This document shows, one piece after another, positions 51,189 to 58,742 of a stretch of 64,000 nucleotides of DNA. The notes beneath the pieces are model-generated. The model was not told where the DNA came from, searched no databases, and saw only the letters and a list, made by a program, of their open reading frames with translations. A program made the position numbers and the translations under genes. The DNA lies in NCBI GenBank assembly GCA_965198825.1, contig CBDAQB010000003.1, forward strand, positions 496,001 to 560,000, written 5' to 3'. Each line of letters begins with the position of its first letter. Within the stretch, counting starts at the first letter, position 1. The DNA is from BOG-908 sp965198825. Lineage in GTDB: Bacteria > Pseudomonadota > Alphaproteobacteria > Acetobacterales > Acetobacteraceae.

Positions 51189-52715
51189 TCAGGTCGTGGG
51201 AGTGGTGGGAGCCGTGGGAGCGGGCGCCGCAGCCTGCAGAGCCGCCAGCACGCTGGTGCCGATCGGCGAACCGAGCCCTGTCACCGGATCCCAGCCGGAT
51301 CCCGCCTGGAAGGCGCCATTGTTGCCCGAAATGATGTCGGTGAACGCCGCGGGATTGGCATACAGGGTCGGATTGATGAACCCCGCCTTGCGGCCGAGCG
51401 CCTGGTTGATCAACGCAACCAGCCCTGCCCAAAGCGGCGCCACCGCGCTCGTGCCGCCGATCACCGCCGTCTGCCCATCCACGCTGATGCTGTAGCCGGT
51501 GGCGGGATCGGCATCGCCCGCCACATCCGGTACCCCGCGCATCGTCCCGCTCACCCCAGCCACGCCGGACTGCCAGCTCGGTTGCGCGAACTTCGTGGAA
51601 TACCCGCCGCCCGTCGCCCCGCCGCCGGCGCCATTGTTCCAGGCCGTCTCAGCCCCCGTCTTAGGCAGATGCGTTCCGCCGCAGCCGAGCACGTAGGGGC
51701 TGGAGGCCGGGAAATCGACATGGTTGCCGCCGTCCGTTTCCCCATCGCTGCTCCCGCTGTCGCCGGACGCCGCGCACACGGTGATGCCCAGCGTCGCCGC
51801 CTGCTGCAGCACCTGCTCCATCGCGTCCATGTCCTGCTGCGCGTAGCTATCCTCCGGCCCGCCCCAGCTGATGGAAATCACCGAAGGGCTGTTCGTCGAA
51901 TCGTTCACCGCCGCCGAAATGGCATCAGTGAACCCGCTGCCCTGGTTTGGCCCAAAATACACCGTGATATTCGCCCCCGGCGCCACCGACCCCGCCACCT
52001 CGATATCAAGCTGAACCTCGCCATCGGCGCCGTTCGGATCATTCTCGCCGGCATTGTCGCTGCCATCCACCGGCACCGCCGTCAGCGTCCCTGTCCGGTT
52101 CACCCCGGCACTGCTGAAATACGCCGCCACGTCGGCATCCGAGTAACCGCCGCCCAGCTCGATGATGCCTATCGTCTCCCCGGTCCCATCCTGCCCGGTC
52201 GGGAACTGATAGCGCTGCGCCACCGCGGTCGGCGCATAAGAAACCCCGGCCGCGGCCGCCCTCACGCGGAAATGCGGCTTTGCCACCGGCCGCTGATCCA
52301 GACCCATCACCGCGACCACATGCGGCCCGAGCGCCTCAGGCAAATGGATATGCCCGGACCGCGACACGAAGCGGCCCCCATCCATGTCATAAACGCCGAT
52401 CTCGTCAGGCTGCAGCGCCGCGATCGCCTGCGCATACGTCCCGCGCGCCTTCACCAGATGCGTTCCCGCATCGGCGCTCTCCACTGTCAGCCCATGCGAT
52501 TCAGCGAAAGCCCGAACCTGGTCCATCACCGCAGCATGCGTCGCATGGTGCCGCCGGTAATTCTCCCGGCTCATGCCGCCCGCCGCCGCCTTGTGCGGCT
52601 CCAACGGTGCGCCAGGCTTGCAAACGAACGTCAGCAGTACGCTTTGTGAGGGATCGACGTCCGACACCCGCGTGCCACGCGGCGCCGAGCGGAAACTCGC
52701 TCCGAAGTGCGGCAT
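51189..52715 (-). CDS. S53-family serine-carboxyl peptidase (sedolisin/kumamolisin-like)
   Basis: A 508-residue acid protease. Pro-domain about 1-165 (YRRHHATHAAVMDQVRAF); catalytic Glu and Asp in GEVQLDIEV; oxyanion Asp in CAASGDSGSSDG; nucleophile Ser in GGTSAVAPLWAGL. A calcium site is near the C-terminus (DIISGNNGAF...WDPVTGLGSP). There is no signal peptide, as in kumamolisin. A short Thr/Pro/Ala-rich tail ends the protein. It acts at low pH, consistent with an acid-tolerant organism. Confidence 0.92.
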   Translation of the reverse strand: MPHFGASFRSAPRGTRVSDVDPSQSVLLTFVCKPGAPLEPHKAAAGGMSRENYRRHHATHAAVMDQVRAFAESHGLTVESADAGTHLVKARGTYAQAIAALQPDEIGVYDMDGGRFVSRSGHIHLPEALGPHVVAVMGLDQRPVAKPHFRVRAAAAGVSYAPTAVAQRYQFPTGQDGTGETIGIIELGGGYSDADVAAYFSSAGVNRTGTLTAVPVDGSDNAGENDPNGADGEVQLDIEVAGSVAPGANITVYFGPNQGSGFTDAISAAVNDSTNSPSVISISWGGPEDSYAQQDMDAMEQVLQQAATLGITVCAASGDSGSSDGETDGGNHVDFPASSPYVLGCGGTHLPKTGAETAWNNGAGGGATGGGYSTKFAQPSWQSGVAGVSGTMRGVPDVAGDADPATGYSISVDGQTAVIGGTSAVAPLWAGLVALINQALGRKAGFINPTLYANPAAFTDIISGNNGAFQAGSGWDPVTGLGSPIGTSVLAALQAAAPAPTAPTTPTT

Positions 52716-52803
52716 ACCCTGCCTCCCTATTGGTCAAAGCACCGCCAGGCTCCGCCCAGGAACGGCGTGCCGGCGCCACAACTCTAGGCTACATAGACGT
52801 TCC

Positions 52804-53331
52804 ATGCCACCGCGCGCCAAAAGCCTCAGCGAAAGTGATCGCGCCGTCTGGGCCAGCTTCGCGCAAGCGATCCGCCCGCTCCCCGGCCGCGTCATGCCCC
52901 CGCCACCACCGGCGCCTCCCCCCAAGCCGACGCCCCAAGCCGCGACACCCCCAACTCAAGCCGCGCCTAAATCCCGCGCCATCGCCACACCCCTGGTCAC
53001 CGGCCTGCACCCCCCAGGCCTCGACCGCGCAAGCTGGAATCGCTTCAGCAGCGGCAAACTTCCCGCCGTACGCACCCTCGACCTGCACGGCAAAACCGCC
53101 CAGGCCGCGTTTCACGCGCTCGACCATTTCATCCGCGTCGCCCACGCGGACCGTCTCCGCTGCGTCGAAATCATCACCGGCCGAGGCTCTGGCGAAAACG
53201 GCGGCGTCATCCGCCGCGAACTCCCGCTCTGGCTCAACCTGCCCAGCCTTCGGCCTTTGGTGCTCGCAACCGCGCATCCGCACGCCGCGAATTCTGGGAG
53301 CACGCGTGTTTTGTTGCGGCGGCGGCAGTGA
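52804..53331 (+). CDS. Smr-domain protein
   Basis: A 175-residue protein: a proline-rich N-terminal region (PPPPPAPPPKPTPQ, about 33-50) and a C-terminal Smr domain with LDLHGKTAQAAFHAL and VEIITGRGSGENGGVIRREL. Smr domains are endonuclease or RNA-cleaving modules, with the LDLHG and TGRG motifs kept. In alphaproteobacteria these genes usually follow mltA, which is not here. The start is the ATG at 52804, divergent from the S53 gene. Confidence 0.88.
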   Translation: MPPRAKSLSESDRAVWASFAQAIRPLPGRVMPPPPPAPPPKPTPQAATPPTQAAPKSRAIATPLVTGLHPPGLDRASWNRFSSGKLPAVRTLDLHGKTAQAAFHALDHFIRVAHADRLRCVEIITGRGSGENGGVIRRELPLWLNLPSLRPLVLATAHPHAANSGSTRVLLRRRQ

Positions 53332-53396
53332 AGGGAAGCGTCTTCTTTTTTGAAAAAAAGAAGCAAAAAACTTTTACTTCTTTGCTTTGGGCTTGG
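53332..53396. repeat. Palindromic 3'-end element A, copy 11 (half)
   Basis: Left arm only (CTTCTTTTTTGAAAAAAAG then AAGCAAAAAACTTTT) just after the Smr stop codon. A short stretch TTTGCTTTGGGCTTGG follows in place of the core. Confidence 0.75.
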
Positions 53397-53537
53397 TCGG
53401 AGAGGTGGACGCACTGGGTGACTGTTGCTTAACAGTCGCGCCGCAGCAGGATGTCTTTTTAACGCGTAAACAGCTTCTGTCGTATCTTGCTGGTATTGAA
53501 GGGTCCGGCTACACCCGCTTAGGTTGCATCATCCAAA

Positions 53538-55700
53538 ATGGTCTCGCAACCTCAGATGGGTTTGGTGTTGTCGATGCATGATCTTGTGGCGCCATCCGTG
53601 CGTCGGTGGAGCATTCCCAGGGAAGCTGCCGATCTGCGTCTCTTCAGCGCCAGCGCAACGATCATGTTGCTCGAACTGATCTGTATTCGCTGGATACCGT
53701 CCTACCTGACGCTCTTCGGCTTCTTTATCAACTTTGTGCTTCTCGGTGCTCTGCTTGGCATCGGCGCGGGTTTACTCTGCGGGGCTCAGCGCAGATTCCC
53801 CGCTTTTCCTCTAATGCTCTTCGGGCTCATCTATTTCATCTGGCTCGTTCACGATGGCTTCGGACCATCGACTACGGAAATCCTCTTCTATGGCGCTGAG
53901 GCAAAGCACAGGAGCGCCATCGGCTTCCTCATACTGCCCGGCGTCTTCGGCTTCGTCGCCGCGCTCTTCATGCCCCTCGGCCAGATCCTGGCGGAGGGCT
54001 TCGATCTTCTGAAGCCGATGCGGGCATATTTCCTGGACATTACCGGAAGCCTGTTCGGCATTGCGCTTTTCGCGCTCATGTCCTGGTTTTCCACGCCGCC
54101 TGTCGTCTGGATCATGGTCCTGGCACCATTGGCCATGGCGCTGGTCACGCGCCCGCAACGGCTTGTCTCGGCAGCGTCCCTCCTCGCAGTCGGCTGCATG
54201 ATGGTCTTCATGTCGGGCAGCGACACTTGGTCTCCCTACTACCGGATCCACTACCAGCAGGAAAAGAACACCCCCGACTACGACATCTGGGTCAACAACA
54301 TCCCCCACCAGCGCACCGACCGCATCAGGGACCGCCCGACCTTCTGCTTCGTGCCCTACGACACCGTCGGCGCCGCGGGCTTTCGCAACGCCCTCATCAT
54401 AGGTGCTGGAACAGGCAGCGACATCGCCGTCGCCCTCAGCCGCGGCGTGCAGCACGTGGACGCCGTCGAAATCGACCCGGAGATCTACCGCCTGGGCAAG
54501 CGCCTTCACCCGGAGCACCCCTACGACGACCCAAGGGTCTCCGTGCATATCAACGACGGCCGCGCCTTTCTCAGGAACAGCGACCAGCACTACGACCTGA
54601 TCATCTTCGCCCTCACCGACTCGCTGGTCCTGAGTTCCGGTTACGCCAACCTTCGCCTGGAAAGCTTCCTGTTCACGGAAGAATCGTTCCTGTCGGCGAA
54701 GAAGCACCTGGCCGCCGACGGACTGCTCGTCCTCTACAATTTCTACCGTGAGGATTGGTCGATCCACCGTCTGGCAGGCATGCTGGACCGCACGTTCGGC
54801 GAAGCCCCTTACGGCGTAACGTTCGGCAACTGGGGCCAGGCCGCGGTCCTGCTCGAAGGTCCGCGCCTCGCGAGCCTGCCGCACGATCTCGATCATCCCT
54901 TCGTCGCCGGATCGGTTTACGACTCTAAAACCAAAGGCCTCGAGCTTCCCGTCACAGGCGCCGGCCGGCTCGCCGGCTACGCAAGCGACGCTGGCGTTCG
55001 CGATGACTGGCCATTCTTCTACCTGCATCACCGGACTATCCCGAGCGTCTATCTCCTCGGCCTTGGTATGGTGGCATTCCTCGCCTTGGGCATCGTGCAC
55101 TGGGCCGCGCCGCCGCATCAGCCTCGCGTCGCCTACGCGGAATTCTTCCTGCTGGGGGCAGCCTTCATGGCGCTGGAAGCCCGCAGCCTTGTGGTCTTCT
55201 CTCTGCTCTTCGGCACGACCTGGCTGGTCAACGCTCTCGTATTCTTCGCCATCCTGAGCGGCGTGCTGCTTGCAATCCTCACCCGCAACATCTGGCAACC
55301 GAAGCGTCTCTGGATCTCCTACCTGTCCCTCCTCGCGCTCCTGCTCGCGAACTACGCTGTCCCCCTCGATGCCCTGCTCGGCATCAAGATCGCCGGCCTG
55401 CGCTACATCGTCGCCACCGCCTTCGTCTTCGCACCGATCTTCATGGCCAACCTGATCTTCGCGGAAAACCTGGCGAATACGGCCAGTGCGAGATCCGCTT
55501 TCGCGTGGAACCTGCTTGGGATCATGGCAGGCGGCATCATCGAATACGGCGCTCTCGTCGTCGGCTACCGGAACCTGGTCCTCGTCGTCGCTGTGCTTTA
55601 CAGCGCAGCGCTGGTCGCGAGATTGGTCCGGACGAGAGAGAGATCACAGGACGGCGCTATGAGCATGGAGATGCAAGGCAGCAAGCAAGTTCTTTTTTGA
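53538..55700 (+). CDS. Membrane-embedded spermidine synthase-like protein
   Basis: A 720-residue fusion: N-terminal helices (about 33-235), a soluble spermidine-synthase/methyltransferase-like fold with NALIIGAGTGSDIAVALSRG, HVDAVEIDPEIYRLGK, INDGRAFLR and YDLIIFALTDSLVL, then a second helical region (about 505-700). The usual synthase catalytic DxxD is incomplete. The family is predicted to aminopropylate or transport polyamine-like substrates, but no activity is proven. The C-terminal residues GSKQVLF and the stop are encoded by element A. Starts at 53538 or 53574 are both possible. Confidence 0.8.
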   Translation: MVSQPQMGLVLSMHDLVAPSVRRWSIPREAADLRLFSASATIMLLELICIRWIPSYLTLFGFFINFVLLGALLGIGAGLLCGAQRRFPAFPLMLFGLIYFIWLVHDGFGPSTTEILFYGAEAKHRSAIGFLILPGVFGFVAALFMPLGQILAEGFDLLKPMRAYFLDITGSLFGIALFALMSWFSTPPVVWIMVLAPLAMALVTRPQRLVSAASLLAVGCMMVFMSGSDTWSPYYRIHYQQEKNTPDYDIWVNNIPHQRTDRIRDRPTFCFVPYDTVGAAGFRNALIIGAGTGSDIAVALSRGVQHVDAVEIDPEIYRLGKRLHPEHPYDDPRVSVHINDGRAFLRNSDQHYDLIIFALTDSLVLSSGYANLRLESFLFTEESFLSAKKHLAADGLLVLYNFYREDWSIHRLAGMLDRTFGEAPYGVTFGNWGQAAVLLEGPRLASLPHDLDHPFVAGSVYDSKTKGLELPVTGAGRLAGYASDAGVRDDWPFFYLHHRTIPSVYLLGLGMVAFLALGIVHWAAPPHQPRVAYAEFFLLGAAFMALEARSLVVFSLLFGTTWLVNALVFFAILSGVLLAILTRNIWQPKRLWISYLSLLALLLANYAVPLDALLGIKIAGLRYIVATAFVFAPIFMANLIFAENLANTASARSAFAWNLLGIMAGGIIEYGALVVGYRNLVLVVAVLYSAALVARLVRTRERSQDGAMSMEMQGSKQVLF

Positions 55701-55807
55701 AAAAAACTTTTGGACCTTTAAGCCAAGCGTTCCCCCGATCCCGGTCCCACATCGCAAAAGTTTTTTGCTTCTTTTTTTCAAAAAAGAAGTGCTTCCTTCC
55801 TTCCTTA
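55681..55807. repeat. Palindromic 3'-end element A, copy 12 (full, left arm shortened)
   Basis: Left arm lacks about 14 bases (TTCTTTTTTGAAAAAAACTTTT). The right arm is intact. The stop codon of the upstream gene (55698-55700) is formed inside it. Confidence 0.8.
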
Positions 55808-55871
55808 AACCAAACGAACCCGAGCCGATCCGGGCTTTTCACGGCCCCCTGCCGAGCGTAGGGCTGCGGCC

Positions 55872-56642
55872 GTGAAGATCGCAACCTTCAACATCAACGA
55901 CATCAACAAGCGTCTTCCCAACCTGCTCGCCTGGCTGAAAACCGCGAAGCCGGACGCCGTTTGCCTGCAGGAGCTCAAATGCGAGGACCGCGCCTTTCCG
56001 GCCCGCGCCCTCGAAGCCGCTGGCTATGGCGCGGTGTGGAACGGCCAACGAACCTGGAACGGCGTCTCCATTCTCGCGCGTGGCGCGGAGCCGGTGTTCA
56101 CGCGCGCATCCCTGCCGGGCGACGAAACCGACACGCAGGCGCGCTACATCGAAGCCGCAGTCGAGGGGATACTCATCGGCTGCCTCTATCTGCCGAACGG
56201 CAATCCGCAGCCCGGCCCCAAGTTCGCCTACAAACTCGCCTGGTTCGAGCGCCTGAACGCCCACGCCGCCACCCTCATCGAAACCGGCCTGCCGGTCGTT
56301 CTCGCCGGCGACTACAACGTGGTCCCAACCTCGGCCGACATCTATCCATCGAAATCATATGCCAAGAACGCGCTGGTCCAGCCCGCCAGCCGCTCCGCGT
56401 TCGCAAAGCTGCTCGAACAAGGCTGGACCGACGCCCTACGCACCGTTCACCCGAACGTCCGGCTCTACACGTTCTGGGACTACATGCGGGATCGTTGGCC
56501 ACGCGACGCCGGCCTGAGGCTCGACCATCTGCTTCTCAGCCCAGCTGTGAAAGACCGGCTCAGTGCTGCCGGCGTGGACCGCGGCATACGGGGCGAACCA
56601 GGGGCGAGCGATCACGCCCCCGCCTGGTGCACCATCGACTGA
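55872..56642 (+). CDS. xth: Exodeoxyribonuclease III
   Basis: A 256-residue AP endonuclease/3'-5' exonuclease. Motifs: KIATFNINDINKRL, the catalytic Glu in LQELKCED, GDYNVVPT, and the C-terminal SDHAPAW; the DHLLLS segment is also present. Start is a GTG at 55872, because no in-frame ATG precedes MKIATF. It repairs abasic DNA. It lies alone after element A and just before a toxin-antitoxin pair. Confidence 0.94.
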   Translation: MKIATFNINDINKRLPNLLAWLKTAKPDAVCLQELKCEDRAFPARALEAAGYGAVWNGQRTWNGVSILARGAEPVFTRASLPGDETDTQARYIEAAVEGILIGCLYLPNGNPQPGPKFAYKLAWFERLNAHAATLIETGLPVVLAGDYNVVPTSADIYPSKSYAKNALVQPASRSAFAKLLEQGWTDALRTVHPNVRLYTFWDYMRDRWPRDAGLRLDHLLLSPAVKDRLSAAGVDRGIRGEPGASDHAPAWCTID

Positions 56643-56696
56643 CCTCGTCCATCCCAGCCTTTTGAAATGTGGCGCACATGCGTCCATGTTCTCCGC

Positions 56697-56927
56697 ATGT
56701 CCGTCATGATCCAGATCCGCAATGTGCCGGAGACACTTCACCGCGAACTCAAGTCGCGCGCGGCACTGGCGGGCATGTCCCTCTCCGATTTCCTCCTCGG
56801 TGAGATACGCCACGTCGCAGAGCGGCCCACGCTCGATCAATTGCGTGCGCGCCTCGCCGGCCGCACGCCTGCCATCCTATCGCTCGCACCTTCCGAGGCA
56901 GTCCGCGCCGAACGCGACACGCATTGA
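56697..56927 (+). CDS. FitA/VapB-like antitoxin
   Basis: A 76-residue protein with an N-terminal ribbon-helix-helix (IQIRNVPETLHRELKSRAALAGMSLSDFLL) and a C-terminal toxin-binding tail. I take the ATG at 56697, though 56667 and 56706 are also in frame. It overlaps the PIN toxin gene by four bases (TTGA). Such operons are usually autorepressed by the complex. Confidence 0.88.
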   Translation: MSVMIQIRNVPETLHRELKSRAALAGMSLSDFLLGEIRHVAERPTLDQLRARLAGRTPAILSLAPSEAVRAERDTH

Positions 56928-57316
56928 TCGTTGTCGATGCGTCGGCCTTGCTCGAGGTGCTGCTGCGCACCCCGGCGGCACCCGCGGTGGAAAGCCACAT
57001 GTTCGCGCCGGGACAGACTTTACATGCGCCACACCTGCTCGACATCGAAGTGGCGCAAGTCATCCGAAAATATGCAGCACGAGGCGAGATCGATGCCGAA
57101 CGCGGTCGCTTGGCCCTGGAAGATTTAGGCGATCTGAAGCTGCGTCGCTATCCACACGAGTTCCTGCTGCCGCGCATCTGGTCGTTGCGCAACAATGTCA
57201 CTGCGTATGACGCCGCCTATATCGCCCTGGCCGAAGCGCTGGACGCCGCACTGCTCACACGCGACCACAGTCTTGCCGCCACCCCCGGCCATCGTGCCCG
57301 CGTGACGCTGGTGTGA
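56924..57316 (+). CDS. PIN-domain toxin (VapC/FitB family)
   Basis: A 130-residue PIN ribonuclease. The acidic residues are D5 (MIVVDASAL), E42 region (LLDIEVAQVI), and D95/D113 regions (VTAYDAAYIALAEALDAALLTRDHSL), matching the metal-binding set. The TTG start overlaps the antitoxin stop. It cleaves RNA when free of its antitoxin. All acidic positions look intact, so it is probably active. Confidence 0.92.
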   Translation: MIVVDASALLEVLLRTPAAPAVESHMFAPGQTLHAPHLLDIEVAQVIRKYAARGEIDAERGRLALEDLGDLKLRRYPHEFLLPRIWSLRNNVTAYDAAYIALAEALDAALLTRDHSLAATPGHRARVTLV

Positions 57317-57473
57317 GCTTGCGTGCGAGCTGATGACCGTCGCGCCACTCTTGGCCCAAACATCGCGATCTTTGCGCCTCGAAGGCGATTTGCTACGGTT
57401 CGTGCGAATTTCGGTTGCTAAATCGGGGGCAGTTTACCAAACGCCTTCAGTGCGGTGAGGGAAGGCGGTCTCG

Positions 57474-58097
57474 TTGGCACAGTCTCTACGAAAGTTGCGC
57501 GTAGCGGTGAATGCACCGCGCCTGCTTCCGCACGCCTTGTTTATCCTCGCCGCAAAACCCGACTCTTTCATCTTCGAGGATATGAAGTCCTGGGCTGAGA
57601 AATATGAAATGCCGGCACCGGTAAGCCGGACCGATTTCATACTGGTCTTCCTCGCCTTGATGACATTCTTGAAGGAATTCCGGAATGTCTTCTATTTTCG
57701 CTTCGGTCTAAGGGCAAAAATCTTCGCCTTCCTCTGCCGCCCTCTCGAGTCTCTCGTCATCAACACGCGCGACATAGGACCCGGTCTGTTCATTCAGCAT
57801 GGCATGGGAACCCTGATCTCGGCCGAAAGCATCGGCCGGCGATGCTGGATCAATCAGCAGGTCACCATCGGGTATTCGAACCGGGATGACAGGCCGACGA
57901 TCGGCGACAATGTGCGGATACTCTCCGGCGCCAAGGTCGTTGGAAAACTGAGGATCGCCAACAACGCGACCGTAGGACTCAACACAGTCGTTCTGACAAA
58001 TGTCCCGGAAGGTGCGACCGTCTTCGGAATTCCCGGACAGATCATCTGGCGGGCACGAACCGGCACCGCAAAACCTGTCGCTAGACAGGATGGTTGA
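57474..58097 (+). CDS. Serine O-acetyltransferase-like LbH protein
   Basis: A 207-residue acetyltransferase with a left-handed beta-helix from about residue 100: INTRDIGPGLFIQHGMGTLISAESIGRRCWINQQVTIG then GDNVRILSGAKVVGKLRIAN and GIPGQII. The N-terminal region differs from CysE, so it is more likely an acetyltransferase for a glycan or an ACP-bound substrate. The start is a TTG at 57474. It is 30 bases upstream of an acyl carrier protein gene and co-directional, suggesting shared function. Confidence 0.8.
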   Translation: MAQSLRKLRVAVNAPRLLPHALFILAAKPDSFIFEDMKSWAEKYEMPAPVSRTDFILVFLALMTFLKEFRNVFYFRFGLRAKIFAFLCRPLESLVINTRDIGPGLFIQHGMGTLISAESIGRRCWINQQVTIGYSNRDDRPTIGDNVRILSGAKVVGKLRIANNATVGLNTVVLTNVPEGATVFGIPGQIIWRARTGTAKPVARQDG

Positions 58098-58127
58098 TCC
58101 TCAGCAGCAGCCCCAAGGAATACACTT

Positions 58128-58370
58128 GTGACCGTGACGGACATCCTACCGCAGCTTACCGAAATCTTCCGCGATGTCTTCGACGATCCTGGCATCGAAC
58201 TCACAGACAACATGACCGCTGACGACTTTCCCGCATGGGATTCGCTGCAGCATATCAAGCTCATCATCGCAATCGAGGCGCACTTTGAAATCAAGTTCAG
58301 AACGGCAGAGATCGAAAACCTGACAGATGTCCGAACGCTACTGACCTCCATCGACAAGAAGGTGAGCTGA
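58128..58370 (+). CDS. Acyl carrier protein
   Basis: An 80-residue ACP. The phosphopantetheine serine is S39 in DFPAWDSLQHIKLI. The body is a typical four-helix acidic protein. GTG start with AAGGA upstream. It is not next to fatty acid synthase genes. The adjoining LbH acetyltransferase suggests a specialised ACP, for instance for a lipid A or O-antigen precursor. Confidence 0.88.
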   Translation: MTVTDILPQLTEIFRDVFDDPGIELTDNMTADDFPAWDSLQHIKLIIAIEAHFEIKFRTAEIENLTDVRTLLTSIDKKVS

Positions 58371-58499
58371 CACCTGGCCAAGGCCGAGATGCGCCGCAAG
58401 CCGCCAACGACCTCCCGCTAGAGAGTGCAGGGGAGGGGGATTGGGTGGGTAAACCAGGGCTGCATGAGGCCGAGGGCAGCGGCTGAACAGCGCGGCGTC

Positions 58500-58589
58500 T
58501 GGCGGAGAGAGTGGGATTCGAACCCACGGTACGCTTTCACGCACACACGCTTTCCAAGCGTGCGCCTTAAACCGCTCGGCCATCTCTCC
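58500..58589 (-). tRNA. tRNA-Ser (anticodon GGA)
   Basis: Type II tRNA with a 7-bp acceptor stem (GGAGAGA / TCTCTCC), anticodon stem-loop CACGC-TTGGAAA-GCGTG (anticodon GGA), a long variable arm (GTGCGTGAAAGCGTAC), and GGGTTCGAATCCC in the T arm. The 3' CCA is encoded (58500-58502). Length 90 nt. Confidence 0.95.
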
Positions 58590-58636
58590 GCAGGCGCCGC
58601 AACCTAGGCAAGGACCAGCCCCCACGCAAGACCGTA

Positions 58637-58691
58637 GGCCCCACCCAAACATGCAAAAGTTTTTTGGTTCTTTTTTTCAAAAAAGAACCCC
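58637..58691. repeat. Palindromic 3'-end element A, copy 13 (half)
   Basis: Right arm only (AAAAGTTTTTTGGTTC then a T-run and CAAAAAAGAAC). It lies between tRNA-Ser and the lepA end, about 50 bases from the lepA stop. Confidence 0.75.
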
Positions 58692-58742
58692 GCGGAGCGA
58701 CTTTCAGAGAGCCTGTTTCGAAATGCGCTTCGAAAGTGCCCC

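Noticed and set aside
53387..53581. Possible 64-codon gene upstream of the spermidine synthase-like gene
   Set aside because: It begins inside a repeat half-copy, lacks a ribosome site and overlaps the next gene start. No family resemblance.
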